From positions 124,001 to 188,000 of the forward strand of contig NZ_FNGI01000003.1 in the NCBI RefSeq assembly GCF_900102945.1: a DNA stretch of 64,000 nt. The letters run 5' to 3'. Positions 20,347-29,175 of the stretch are shown here, in pieces. The translations under genes and the position numbers were made by a program. Each line of letters opens with the position of its first letter. Positions within the stretch are counted from its first letter, which is position 1. The stretch comes from Modicisalibacter muralis. Its GTDB lineage: Bacteria > Pseudomonadota > Gammaproteobacteria > Pseudomonadales > Halomonadaceae. Under the pieces are notes generated by a model. The model saw nothing but the letters and a program-made list of their open reading frames with translations. It made no database searches and was not told where the DNA came from.

Positions 20347-21852
20347 ATGATGGAATCCATCCTGGCCGGCGCCGATCAGATATTCAGCGTCCCGACCCTG
20401 CTGACCATGCTGCTGGGTACCATAGCGGGAATAATCGCGGCGGCGATTCCCGGTTTCACGATTACCATGGCGATCATTCTGACCCTGCCACTGACGTTTG
20501 GCATGCCACCCCTGCAGGGCGTCGCCACCATGCTGGCGGTCTACGTCGGTGGCTATACCGGCGGGTTGGTCAGCGCAGCACTACTGGGCATTCCCGGCAC
20601 CCCGTCATCGGTCGCCACAACCTTCGACGCCTTTCCCATGGCACGGCGTGGCGAACCCGGCCGGGCCCTGGCCATCGGTATCTGGGCCTCGTTCTGTGGC
20701 GCCCTCATCAGTACCGTCGTTTTGATAATCGCCGCGCCACCGCTTGCATTAATCGCCGTGAAGCTGGGCCCTTGGGAATACTTCTCGCTGATCGTGTTCG
20801 CCATGACGATCGTCGCGAGCGTGGCGGGAAAATCCATGCTCAGGGGCTTGATGGCCGGCATGCTGGGACTATTGATAGCCACCGTAGGGCCGGACCCGAT
20901 CATGGGCGTCCCCCGTTTTACCTTCGATACTTACCTCCTCGAGGCCGGACTCCCCTTTCTGGTGGTATTGATCGGCATCTTCGCCGTCAGCCAGTTACTC
21001 AGCGAGGTCGAAGACGTCGACCAGGTCAAACAGGGCGAAGCCTTGATTACCGGAAAGATAGTCTTCCGCCCGCTCAAGGTACTGCGTGAAATACTCGCCT
21101 ATCCGATCAATCTGATTCGCTCGTCGCTGATCGGCGTCCTGGTGGGCGCGGTACCCGGCGCCGGTGGCAGTATCGCCAACCTGGTGTGCTACGACTATGC
21201 CAAGCGCGGCTCCAGGACACCGGAGAAATTCGGCACCGGTACGCCAGAGGGCATTGTCGCTTCGGAATCCGGCAACTCGGCGACCTCGGGTGGCGGCCTG
21301 ATCCCGATGATCGCCCTGGGAATCCCCGGCTCGGCGGTCGATGCCATCCTGATGGCTTCGTTGATGGTGCATGGCATCGGTGTCGGCCCCCGGCTGATCG
21401 TCGATCATGCGGATCTCGTCTATGGCATGTTCATGGCGATGGCCATTGCGGCAATGATGGTGCTGGTGATCTGTCTTTCCAGCATGCGCCTGTTCCTGGG
21501 CGTCACCAAGGTGCCCAAATCGGTCATCGTGCCGGTGGTATTAGTACTCTGCCTGATCGGCGCCTTCGCCTTGACCCAGCGCATCGCCGATCTGTATCTG
21601 CTGCTGGGAATCGGTATCTTCGGCTATATCCTCAGCAAGCTGAACTACCCGCTGGCGCCCGTGGTACTGGGCGCGATACTGGGCCCTATCGGCGAGTCCA
21701 ACCTGCGCCGCGCGCTGATGACCAACGAGGACTGGACGCTGTTCTTCACGCGCCCGATATCGCTTGTCTTGCTGGTACTGGCTGTTTTATCGATCGCGTT
21801 TTCGGTTCGCAGCCACTATCGCCAGCGCCATGTCACGAGGTCATCGGGTTGA
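20347..21852 (+). CDS. tctA: Tripartite tricarboxylate transporter large membrane subunit TctA
   Basis: A 501-residue permease with about 11-12 membrane segments. Conserved TctA blocks are visible: G-T-I-A-G-I-I-A-A-A-I-P-G-F-T, Y-T-G-G-L-V-S-A-A-L-L-G-I-P-G-T-P-S-S, and G-V-V-A-S-E-S-G-N-S-A-T-type (here G-I-V-A-S-E-S-G-N-S-A-T-S-G-G-G). It starts 36 bases after tctB with AAGGGGAA upstream. Two consecutive ATG codons are possible. It ends convergently, 27 bases from the oadA-like gene. Confidence 0.92.
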   Translation: MMESILAGADQIFSVPTLLTMLLGTIAGIIAAAIPGFTITMAIILTLPLTFGMPPLQGVATMLAVYVGGYTGGLVSAALLGIPGTPSSVATTFDAFPMARRGEPGRALAIGIWASFCGALISTVVLIIAAPPLALIAVKLGPWEYFSLIVFAMTIVASVAGKSMLRGLMAGMLGLLIATVGPDPIMGVPRFTFDTYLLEAGLPFLVVLIGIFAVSQLLSEVEDVDQVKQGEALITGKIVFRPLKVLREILAYPINLIRSSLIGVLVGAVPGAGGSIANLVCYDYAKRGSRTPEKFGTGTPEGIVASESGNSATSGGGLIPMIALGIPGSAVDAILMASLMVHGIGVGPRLIVDHADLVYGMFMAMAIAAMMVLVICLSSMRLFLGVTKVPKSVIVPVVLVLCLIGAFALTQRIADLYLLLGIGIFGYILSKLNYPLAPVVLGAILGPIGESNLRRALMTNEDWTLFFTRPISLVLLVLAVLSIAFSVRSHYRQRHVTRSSG

Positions 21853-21879
21853 CCTCTTGCCTTGCCCGCAAGCGCGACG

Positions 21880-23292
21880 CTATGGGACCAGCCCAACGGC
21901 TTCATGGGCGTCCGCCGCTTGAGCGCGCTGTTTAAGAAAGGCGAGGCCGATTTGTGGAAACAGCGCGTAGGTCAGCACATCGTCGGTTTCGTGTTCGCCT
22001 TCCCGTAGGCGAATGCCATCCAGCTTGGCCTGGGCGCGCAGTTCATCCCGCAGGCGCTGCATTTGTGGCGCGATATTGTCCGCCGGTCGGCAGGTGGTCG
22101 GTGGCTCGCCTTGCAGCGCCCGCTGTTGAAGGTGCTGGTCGAAAGGTGTCGGCGCGGCGCCGTATTCGCCCCGGAGCAATGCCTGCACCGGTTGGGAAAT
22201 CGACCGGTAACGTTCGCCGCTCATCACGTTCATCAGCGCCTGGCCGGCGACGATTTGCGCGCTCGGCGTGTCGAGTGCGATGCAGCCGAGATCCTCGCGT
22301 ACCCTGGCCATTTCAGTCAGTACCTCGTCGAGCCGCTCAGTCGCGCCCTGCGCTTCGAGCTGGCTCTCCAGATTGGCGAGCATGCCGCCCGACACCTGGG
22401 CGCGCAGCAGGCGTGAGTCGCTACCCTTGAGCGCGCCCTCGAAAGCGGCGTACTCGTTGCGCAGTTCGCGAAAGTAGCCGGCAATGTCTTCGAGCAGTGC
22501 CAGGTCGAGCCCGGTATCGCGCTCACCGTCCCGCATGATCGCCACCAGCGCTTCGGTGGCGCTATGGCTGTAGGTCATCGACATCGCGGAGATCGCGGTA
22601 TCGATGTTGTCGACACCGGCTTCCACGGCCTTGATCAGCGTCGCGGTGGATAGCCCGGTGGTGGCGTGGCAACGCAGGTGAATCGGAATCGACAAGGCGT
22701 TCTTCAGCCGCGAGACCAGTTCGAAAGCCGTGTACGGCGTGAGCAGCCCAGCCACGTCGTTGATCGCCAACGAATGCGCGCCCATCGCCTCGATGCGCTT
22801 GGCCAGCTCGACCCAGCTCTCGAGGGTATGCGCCGGGCCGAGCGTGTAGACGATGGCGCCCTGGGCGTGAGCGCCGTTTTCGATCACCGCCTGGAGCGAA
22901 CGCTCGAGATTGCGCGGGTCGTTCATCGCATCGCAGATGCGAAAGACATCGATGCCATTGGCGCAAGCGCGGGCGACGAAGGCGTCGACCACGTCGTCGG
23001 CGTAATGCCGATAGCCCAGCAGGTTCTGGGCGCGCAGCAGCATCTGCTGGCGGGTATTGGGCATGGTTTCCTTGAGCGCGCGAATGCGTGCCCAAGGGTC
23101 TTCGTTCAAGTGCCGAAGGCAGGCATCGAAGGCCGCGCCGCCCCAGGTTTCCAATGCCCAGAAACCCACGCGATCGAGCTTGGCGGCGATCGGCAGCATA
23201 TCGTCCAGACGCAATCGCGTGGCAAGCAGCGACTGCTGCGCATCGTGCAGAACGACGTCGGTAATACTCAGTGAACGGCGGGGCTCACGCAT
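21880..23292 (-). CDS. Oxaloacetate decarboxylase/pyruvate carboxylase carboxyltransferase subunit without biotin domain
   Basis: A 470-residue protein of the OadA/PycB family. The TIM-barrel carboxyltransferase domain (about 1-300) has [17 protein letters not shown] at its start and the metal-site motif [10 protein letters not shown]. The conserved carboxylase domain ends in [17 protein letters not shown]. It stops there: the Pro/Ala linker and biotinyl domain with M-K-M are absent, against roughly 590 residues in full OadA. No oadB, oadG or biotin-carrier gene is adjacent. It may use a carrier encoded elsewhere or catalyse biotin-independent decarboxylation. Confidence 0.82.
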   Translation of the reverse strand: MREPRRSLSITDVVLHDAQQSLLATRLRLDDMLPIAAKLDRVGFWALETWGGAAFDACLRHLNEDPWARIRALKETMPNTRQQMLLRAQNLLGYRHYADDVVDAFVARACANGIDVFRICDAMNDPRNLERSLQAVIENGAHAQGAIVYTLGPAHTLESWVELAKRIEAMGAHSLAINDVAGLLTPYTAFELVSRLKNALSIPIHLRCHATTGLSTATLIKAVEAGVDNIDTAISAMSMTYSHSATEALVAIMRDGERDTGLDLALLEDIAGYFRELRNEYAAFEGALKGSDSRLLRAQVSGGMLANLESQLEAQGATERLDEVLTEMARVREDLGCIALDTPSAQIVAGQALMNVMSGERYRSISQPVQALLRGEYGAAPTPFDQHLQQRALQGEPPTTCRPADNIAPQMQRLRDELRAQAKLDGIRLREGEHETDDVLTYALFPQIGLAFLKQRAQAADAHEAVGLVP

Positions 23293-23390
23293 GGCAAATG
23301 GCCTTAAGGTTATCCCTGACTGATACAATACGCCGACTGATTGCAAAGCGTTGGCAAGGCAAACATGGCCGGGGCGCGCGCCACATCCAC

Positions 23391-24425
23391 ATGACACATC
23401 GAAAAGCCAAATTACTACACTCGGGACGCATCGGTCTCGCGCCGATGGAAGGCGTGATCGATGCCGTCACCCGCGAGTTGCTGAGCGCCGATGAAGGGCT
23501 CGACTGGGCCGTCACCGAGTTCGTGCGGGTAATCGACGCGCGCCTGCCGGCGCGCGTGTTTCACCGCCATTGCCCCGAACTGCTGCAGCCCGAAGTGGCC
23601 ACGCCCAGCGGCGTGCCGGTGCACCTGCAATTGCTCGGCTCCGATCCCGTGGCACTGGCCGCCAACGCCCACCAGGCCGTATCGCTTGGCGCCATCGGCC
23701 TCGATCTTAACTTCGGCTGCCCGGCCAAGACTGTCAATCGTCACGACGGCGGTGCCTCGCTGTTGCGCGATCCCGAGCGGGTCCATCGCGCAGTCGAGGC
23801 CGTATCGCAGGCAGTCGGCCAGCGCGTGCCGGTCACCGCCAAGCTGCGCCTGGGCTTTTCCGACCGTCGCCTGGCATTGGCCTGCGCGCTGGCCGCCGAG
23901 GCCGGCGGCGCCCGGCACCTGGTGGTGCATGCGCGGACCCGCGACGAGGGCTATCGTCCACCGGCGCATTGGGAATGGATCGCGCGCATTCGTCATCGGC
24001 TAACGATCCCGGTGATCGCCAATGGCGATATCTGGACCCTCGAGGATTATTGGAAGGCACGCAGCCTGTCGGGTTGTGGCGATGTGATGCTCGGTCGCGG
24101 CATGCTCGCCGACCCGTGGCTGGCGCGACGCATCCGCCTCTGGCAACGCACCGGCCAATACCTGCCCGAGACACCCTGGTCGGCCAGGGTGGCGATTCTT
24201 GCCGCTTACGCCGAGCGCCAGCGTCACACGCTGCCCGAAAAGGTGGTGGTCTCGCTACTTAAACAATGGCTAAACCAGATGCGCGGAAGGGATGCGCAAG
24301 CCGCCCGGCGCTTCGCCACGCTGCGTCGCGAGACACGCCTCGATCCGTTCATCGTGGGGTTGAGTGACGGGGCATCGCACTGCGTTGATACGCGTTTTTC
24401 ATCGACCGGTACTATTTCAGCCTGA
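23391..24425 (+). CDS. dusC: tRNA-dihydrouridine synthase (DusC type)
   Basis: FMN enzyme reducing a uridine of tRNA to dihydrouridine. The 344 residues include G-L-A-P-M-E-G-V near residue 15, and [12 protein letters not shown] with the proton-donor cysteine at about 110. Also present are H-A-R-T-R-D-E-G-Y and I-A-N-G-D-I-W-T plus [11 protein letters not shown] for FMN phosphate binding. The [10 protein letters not shown] form points to DusC rather than DusA or DusB. The ATG at 23391 gives a normal N terminus; the frame is open upstream. It is divergent from the carboxyltransferase gene. Confidence 0.9.
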   Translation: MTHRKAKLLHSGRIGLAPMEGVIDAVTRELLSADEGLDWAVTEFVRVIDARLPARVFHRHCPELLQPEVATPSGVPVHLQLLGSDPVALAANAHQAVSLGAIGLDLNFGCPAKTVNRHDGGASLLRDPERVHRAVEAVSQAVGQRVPVTAKLRLGFSDRRLALACALAAEAGGARHLVVHARTRDEGYRPPAHWEWIARIRHRLTIPVIANGDIWTLEDYWKARSLSGCGDVMLGRGMLADPWLARRIRLWQRTGQYLPETPWSARVAILAAYAERQRHTLPEKVVVSLLKQWLNQMRGRDAQAARRFATLRRETRLDPFIVGLSDGASHCVDTRFSSTGTISA

Positions 24426-24636
24426 GGCCAGGCCGCACCGTCGCCGCGATGTCTCGGATGGGTGCAGCTTAGGTCGTCTTGCGACGCCAGTGGGGGATGA
24501 ATACGATGCAATACGTGCAATGCCGATCCGCGCGTGGGGTTCCTGCGATCGATGCGCGCGTTGGCTACGCTTTGACGAGTCGCACCGGGCGATTGATTCG
24601 CCATCAATAACCACAATCATTCTGTAAGGAACTCTC

Positions 24637-25755
24637 ATGACCATCAGTTCAAGCACCTCCCACTCGCGCCGCAAGGTGCGCCTCGCGCTCGCGGCACTCG
24701 CGGTTCCGGCCCTGCTTCTCTCTGCTTGTGGTGACGGCGACGACGCCGAGAAGGAAGGCGAAGGCGGCGGCAACGAACAGGCCGCCAATACCAGCACCAG
24801 CGACAATAACGCGGGCAACACCACCGCGCTGTCCATCGCCACCGGCGGTACCGGCGGTGTCTACTACCCGCTCGGTGGCGGTATCTCCACGATGATCCGC
24901 AATGACGTCGAAGGCTACGACGCCACCGTGCAGGAAACCAACGCCTCGGTCGACAACATGCTGCTGGTCCAGAAAGGCGCGGCCGACCTGGCACTCGGCG
25001 TCGGCGACGTGGTCGCCGATGCCGCCGCAGGTACGGGCTCCTTCGAGCAGCCGCTCGACCTGTGCGCGATCGGCACGCTGTACAGCAACTTCATGCAGCC
25101 GGTCACCACCGAAGGCACCGGCATCACCAGCGTGGAAGACATGAAGGGCAAGACCATCTCCGTCGGTTCACCCGGCTCCGCCACCGAGGTCGGCGCGATA
25201 CGCGTCCTCGAGGCTGCCGGCATCGATCCCGAGGAAGATATCGATCGTCGTCAGCTCGGCGCGGCCGAGACGGTTGCGGCGCTGCGCGACGGCACCATCG
25301 ACGCCGGCTTCTGGTCCGGTGGCCTGCCGACCGGGGCACTGGTCGATCTTGCCAGCACCGGCAAGATGAAGATCGTGCCGATTGGCGAATACGCCGACGA
25401 CCTGGCCTCGGAGTTCGGCAAATACTACGTCGAACAGTCGGTACCCGCGAACACCTACCAGGGCCAGGAGCAAGCGGTGTCGGTCATCGCCTCGCCGAAC
25501 ATCCTGGTCGCCAAGACCGATATGGACGAGCAGCTCCAGCAGAACATCACCGCCGCCATCTTCGACAACAAGAAGGAGCTGATCCAGGTCCACCCGGCCG
25601 CCAAGGAACTTGACGCCTCCACGGCCGGCAAGATCCCGTTCATCGAGACCTGTCCGGGCGCGCAAGCCTACTACGACCAGGCCGGTCAGAGTGACCAAGC
25701 TGACCAAGCTGACCAAGCTGACCAAGCTGACCAAGCCGATCAGACCGGAAGCTAA
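24637..25755 (+). CDS. TAXI-family TRAP transporter substrate-binding lipoprotein
   Basis: A 372-residue extracytoplasmic binding protein. The signal peptide ends in a lipobox L-L-S-A-C (Cys about 31). An acidic Gly/Asn-rich linker follows, then the TAXI signature S-I-A-T-G-G-T-G-G-V-Y-Y-P-L-G-G-G. The C terminus carries five Asp-Gln-Ala repeats encoded by a 9-base tandem repeat, a tail not needed for the fold. AAGGA precedes the ATG. It is followed by a DUF1850 gene and a fused permease, the standard TAXI-TRAP arrangement. Confidence 0.92.
   Translation: MTISSSTSHSRRKVRLALAALAVPALLLSACGDGDDAEKEGEGGGNEQAANTSTSDNNAGNTTALSIATGGTGGVYYPLGGGISTMIRNDVEGYDATVQETNASVDNMLLVQKGAADLALGVGDVVADAAAGTGSFEQPLDLCAIGTLYSNFMQPVTTEGTGITSVEDMKGKTISVGSPGSATEVGAIRVLEAAGIDPEEDIDRRQLGAAETVAALRDGTIDAGFWSGGLPTGALVDLASTGKMKIVPIGEYADDLASEFGKYYVEQSVPANTYQGQEQAVSVIASPNILVAKTDMDEQLQQNITAAIFDNKKELIQVHPAAKELDASTAGKIPFIETCPGAQAYYDQAGQSDQADQADQADQADQADQTGS
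25693..25737 (+). repeat. 9-bp tandem repeat, five units, inside the TAXI lipoprotein gene
   Basis: Four perfect copies of GACCAAGCT and a fifth, GACCAAGCC, lie in frame and encode Asp-Gln-Ala five times near the C terminus. Because the unit is a multiple of three, copy-number slippage would change length without a frameshift. Confidence 0.95.
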
Positions 25756-25760
25756 CGCCC

Positions 25761-26279
25761 TTGCCTAGGCCGGCCATCGCCATTGCGGCGCTCGGGTGCC
25801 TGATCGCCTTCGGGGTCGTGGCGCTCGAGCCTGCCACCGAGCAGGACGCAGCCTCGACACCTCAGGCCGTCGTCATCCGTGGCCACACCGGCGATGTGCT
25901 GGCCCGCGTGGCCCTGCCGGGGGATAACTTCGCCGTCAGCTATCGCAACTCGATCTATGGCACGCTGGCCGAGGAGCGCTACGTCGTGTCACCCGACGAG
26001 CGCTACCGGCTGGTGCAGATCGCCGCCGATCAACTTGCCGTGCTGGAAGAATACTACGCCGTTCCCGGCCCCCCGCGCCGCGCCGAGCCGGCCGATCGCC
26101 GCACCTGGGTGGTGCCCCCGGACCCGGCGCACCCGGCCGTCTTCGAGGAGCTTTCGATAGCGGCGACCGATCTTGGCCAGCGCACCCTGCATGTCCCCGG
26201 ATCGCCGCCCCTTGCGCTTTGGCGGCTAGTCGAAGACAACCATCCGTTCGTTGTGTTAGCTATCGAGGAGACCCCATGA
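25761..26279 (+). CDS. DUF1850 domain-containing protein
   Basis: A 172-residue protein with one N-terminal hydrophobic segment (A-I-A-I-A-A-L-G-C-L-I-A-F-G-V-V-A-L). The DUF1850-type beta-rich body begins near F-A-V-S-Y-R-N-S-I-Y-G-T-L-A-E-E. The start is a TTG six bases after the TAXI stop, with GGAAG upstream; no ATG is available nearby. It overlaps the permease start by four bases. DUF1850 genes are frequently found between TAXI binding proteins and fused TRAP permeases; the function is unknown and may be accessory to transport. Confidence 0.8.
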   Translation: MPRPAIAIAALGCLIAFGVVALEPATEQDAASTPQAVVIRGHTGDVLARVALPGDNFAVSYRNSIYGTLAEERYVVSPDERYRLVQIAADQLAVLEEYYAVPGPPRRAEPADRRTWVVPPDPAHPAVFEELSIAATDLGQRTLHVPGSPPLALWRLVEDNHPFVVLAIEETP

Positions 26280-28267
26280 CCGAACGACCCAACGAGCGTG
26301 CCGGCCTGAAGGCGAGCACGCCTCGCGACGACGATACTATCGACGAGGAAGCGCTACTCGCCGAATTCGAGGCGGAAAAACCCGCTCGCCAGCTCAGCGG
26401 GATTCCCCACACGATCGTCAAGGTAATGGGCGTCGGGCTATCACTGTTCGGGCTCTTCTGGGTGTTCAACCCGATGGCCAAGCAGTTCTACCTGCCCGCC
26501 TTCCTGATGGTCGGCCTGTCGATGACCTTCCTGGTGTACCGGGGCTGGGGCCGGTCGGACAAGGCAAAGGTGGCCCAGGGTGCGGATAACCCATACATCG
26601 TGGATTGGCTACTCGCTGCGATCACGATAGTCCCATTCGCCTATATCATCTCCGATTGGGATTCCTTTTTTCGGCGCGCGATAATCCCCACCCAACTCGA
26701 TCTGATCATGGGCACCATCGCCATTCTGGTGACGCTGGAAACGGCTCGCAGGACCGTCGGGCTGCTGGTTCCACTGGTCGTGCTGTTCTTCCTCGGCTAT
26801 GCCCACTGGGGCCCCTATTTTCCGGCGCCATTCGGCACTGCCTCGTACGACTGGGCGCGGCTGATCGGCCATAACGTGATGGGCACGCAGGGTCTGTTCG
26901 GGGTGCCCACCGATGTCGCGGCAACCTACATTATCCTGTTCACCATCTACGGCGCGGTACTCACCGCCTCCGGCGCCACGCGCTTCTTCATCGACCTGTC
27001 GTTCTCGGCATTCGGGCAATCGCAGGCCGGGCCGGGCAGAACCGTGACGATGGCCGGCTTTCTGCTCGGCACCGTCTCCGGCTCCGGGGTCGCCACCACC
27101 GTTACCCTGGGCGGGATCTCGTGGCCGCTGCTGCGCAAGGCAGGCTACCCACAGGAGCACGGCGGCGCGGTGCTTGCGGCCGCTGGTATCGGCGCGATCA
27201 TGTCGCCGCCCACGCTGGGCGCCGCCGCCTTCATCATCGCCGCCTTGCTCGGCGTGTCCTACCTGCAGGTGCTGATCTGGGCAACCATCCCCACCCTGCT
27301 CTACTACTTCGGCATCATCCTGGCGATCGAGATGGACGCCCGACGCTTCAACACCCATAGCGTTGAAATCGACGTCAAGCCCGTCGGCAAGCTGCTGCTG
27401 CGTTTCGGCTACCACTTCAGCTCGCTGGTGGCGATCGTGGTGTTCATGGCGCTGGGCATGACGCCATTTCGTGCCGTGGTGTTCGCCACCGCGCTGGCCT
27501 TCTTGCTGAGCTTTCTCGACCGCGAGTGCTGGATGACCCCCCGACGCATCTGGGATGCGCTCGCCACCGGCGCCACCGGGGCGCTATCGGTCATACCGGT
27601 GATGGCATCGGCCGGCCTCATCGTTGGCGTCATGACGCTGACCGGGCTCGGCCTCAAGCTGGCCAACATCATCGTCATGCTGGCCGGTGGCAACCTGATG
27701 CTCACCGCGCTGCTGTCGGCGGTATCGGTGATACTGCTCGGGCTGGCGGTGCCGGTGACCGCCAGCTTTATCATCTCGTGGGTGATCATCGGGCCGGCGT
27801 TGCAGGATGTCGGCGTGCCGGCTTACGCGGCAGCGATGTTCATCTTCTACTACTCGGTGCTCAGCGAGGTCTCTCCGCCCACCGCGCTGTCGCCCTTCGC
27901 GGCCTCGGCGATCACCGGCGGCAAACCGGTCAAGACCATGTGGCTGACCTGGCGCTACACCTTGTCGGCCTTCCTGGTGCCGTTCATCTTCGTGCTGTCC
28001 GGCCCGGGCATCGGGTTGCTGATGCAGGGCGGCGTGCAGACCGTCCTGTTGGCGATGGTGGTCTCCTTCACCGCCGTCGCCGCGCTCGCTGTGGCGACCG
28101 GGGCCTGGCTGATCGGCCCCGCCGGGTGGACCGAGCGCATCCTGTGCGGCATCGGCGCCATCGCGCTGCTGGTGATGGAGCCGATCTTCATGGGTATCGG
28201 CGCCGTGGCCGTGGTTGCCGGGCTGCTGGTCCACCTCGCTGGGCGTCGCCGGCACAGGGCGACATAA
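26276..28267 (+). CDS. TRAP transporter fused permease (4TM-12TM), TAXI associated
   Basis: A 663-residue integral membrane protein that merges the small (DctQ-like) and large (DctM-like) TRAP subunits. It has a charged N-terminal cytoplasmic stretch (residues 1-45) and about 16 hydrophobic segments. DctM-like loops include G-T-V-S-G-S-G-V-A-T-T-V-T-L-G and S-E-V-S-P-P-T-A-L-S-P-F-A-A-S-A-I-T-G. The ATG at 26276 overlaps the DUF1850 stop; an upstream in-frame ATG at 26219 would sit inside that gene and is rejected. The C-terminal region adds extra helices, as in other TAXI permeases. Confidence 0.92.
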   Translation: MTERPNERAGLKASTPRDDDTIDEEALLAEFEAEKPARQLSGIPHTIVKVMGVGLSLFGLFWVFNPMAKQFYLPAFLMVGLSMTFLVYRGWGRSDKAKVAQGADNPYIVDWLLAAITIVPFAYIISDWDSFFRRAIIPTQLDLIMGTIAILVTLETARRTVGLLVPLVVLFFLGYAHWGPYFPAPFGTASYDWARLIGHNVMGTQGLFGVPTDVAATYIILFTIYGAVLTASGATRFFIDLSFSAFGQSQAGPGRTVTMAGFLLGTVSGSGVATTVTLGGISWPLLRKAGYPQEHGGAVLAAAGIGAIMSPPTLGAAAFIIAALLGVSYLQVLIWATIPTLLYYFGIILAIEMDARRFNTHSVEIDVKPVGKLLLRFGYHFSSLVAIVVFMALGMTPFRAVVFATALAFLLSFLDRECWMTPRRIWDALATGATGALSVIPVMASAGLIVGVMTLTGLGLKLANIIVMLAGGNLMLTALLSAVSVILLGLAVPVTASFIISWVIIGPALQDVGVPAYAAAMFIFYYSVLSEVSPPTALSPFAASAITGGKPVKTMWLTWRYTLSAFLVPFIFVLSGPGIGLLMQGGVQTVLLAMVVSFTAVAALAVATGAWLIGPAGWTERILCGIGAIALLVMEPIFMGIGAVAVVAGLLVHLAGRRRHRAT

Positions 28268-28293
28268 CCCACGCCCGAAAATAAACTCCCATA

Positions 28294-28328
28294 AAGCAAA
28301 AACCCGCTCTCCTGACGGAGAGCGGGTT
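28294..28328 (-). terminator. Rho-independent terminator of the tRNA operon
   Basis: Perfect 12-bp arms AACCCGCTCTCC and GGAGAGCGGGTT enclose a TGAC loop. Read on the minus strand the stem is followed by TTTTTGCTTT. It lies seven bases beyond the last tRNA-Arg, so it ends the csrA/tRNA transcript; the convergent TRAP permease ends just beyond it. Confidence 0.9.
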
Positions 28329-28334
28329 GCAATT

Positions 28335-28411
28335 TGGCGCGCCCGGGAGGATTCGAACCTCCGACCACCTGATTCGTAGTCAGGTACTCTATCCAGCTGA
28401 GCTACGGGCGC
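28335..28411 (-). tRNA. tRNA-Arg (anticodon ACG), copy 2
   Basis: A 77-base cloverleaf on the minus strand. The GCGCCCG acceptor pairs with CGGGCGC, the anticodon arm CCTGA-CTACGAA-TCAGG gives anticodon ACG, the T-arm is GGAGG-TTCGAAT-CCTCC, and CCA is encoded. It is identical to the other copy. The Ser-Arg-Arg order downstream of csrA matches the E. coli serV-argV cluster. Confidence 0.97.
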
Positions 28412-28486
28412 TTTTTAGCAAAGCACAACTTAGAACGGCATGCCGCTAGTGATGGACAGACAACCGCGATGTGTTACCGGTGAGAA

Positions 28487-28563
28487 TGGCGCGCCCGGGA
28501 GGATTCGAACCTCCGACCACCTGATTCGTAGTCAGGTACTCTATCCAGCTGAGCTACGGGCGC
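28487..28563 (-). tRNA. tRNA-Arg (anticodon ACG), copy 1
   Basis: Same 77-base sequence as the copy at 28335-28411, including the encoded CCA. The two are separated by 75 bases and are probably processed from one transcript with tRNA-Ser. Confidence 0.97.
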
Positions 28564-28614
28564 TTTCCGTACCTTTACAGGTATCTTCGCAGCGATACAT
28601 TCAAGCGAGTTGAA

Positions 28615-28707
28615 TGGCGGAGAGAGAGGGATTCGAACCCTCGATAGGGCTATAAACCCTATACTCCCTTAGCAGGGGAGCGCCTTCAGCCACTCGGCCA
28701 CCTCTCC
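28615..28707 (-). tRNA. tRNA-Ser (anticodon GCT)
   Basis: A 93-base class II tRNA. The GGAGAGG acceptor pairs with TCTCTCC, the anticodon loop CTGCTAA gives GCT, a long variable arm (TATAGGG ... CCCTATC) follows, then T-arm GAGGG-TTCGAAT-CCCTC and an encoded CCA. It is the first tRNA downstream of csrA. Confidence 0.97.
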
Positions 28708-28782
28708 CTTAGCGACACGGCGCGTAGGTTACCGATTTCACTACTTCCTGTCCACCCTTGGGCAGGATTTTATGGCTATCGC

Positions 28783-28977
28783 TCAGCTTCCCGAATCGCC
28801 ATCGCCATCGACTTTTTCACGCTGGATGCGCTGATATATCTCTTCGCGATGCACGGCGACATCTCTTGGCGCATTGACACCGATACGCACCTGGTTACCT
28901 TTTACCCCTAACACGGTCACGGTGACATCGTCACCGACCATCAGGGTCTCGCCGACACGGCGGGTCAGGATGAGCAT
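28783..28977 (-). CDS. csrA: Carbon storage regulator CsrA
   Basis: Dimeric RNA-binding protein that controls translation and stability of mRNAs with GGA motifs. The 64 residues begin [18 protein letters not shown], with the RNA-binding region V-A-V-H-R-E-E-I-Y (Arg44 equivalent) conserved. The tail is acidic and slightly long. Context alaS-lysC-csrA-tRNA-Ser is typical of gammaproteobacteria. Confidence 0.97.
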   Translation of the reverse strand: MLILTRRVGETLMVGDDVTVTVLGVKGNQVRIGVNAPRDVAVHREEIYQRIQREKVDGDGDSGS

Positions 28978-29102
28978 TTGCTGATCTCCTTTCAGACTTC
29001 TTCCAACAGGGCGCGGCTACAGGCGATGCGCATCGCATTATGCGTCATGCATCGGCCCGGGCCAACTCCATTGCGCTATAACGCCTGATAGCCTCGTTGA
29101 AT

Positions 29103-29123
29103 GAAAGGCCCTCAAAGCCTTTC
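29103..29123 (-). terminator. Possible weak hairpin downstream of lysC
   Basis: GAAAGGC and GCCTTTC form 7-bp arms around a 7-base loop, 52 bases past the lysC stop and before csrA. The minus-strand continuation (ATTC) has no U-tract, so this may only slow transcription or be part of the csrA leader. Confidence 0.3.
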
Positions 29124-29175
29124 GGTATCCCTACACCATCAGCGTAGAACGTGCCGGCGCCATTAAACCACTCTT

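Noticed and set aside
18779..23292. Citrate fermentation cluster (tctCBA plus oadA)
   Set aside because: No citrate lyase, oadB or oadG is present and the OadA-like protein lacks its biotin domain.
25693..25737. Short tandem repeat as a possible CRISPR
   Set aside because: Units are 9 bp with no spacers and encode Asp-Gln-Ala in frame.
28335..28707. Duplicated segments resembling a direct repeat array
   Set aside because: They are two identical tRNA-Arg genes and one tRNA-Ser, not a CRISPR or repeat array.
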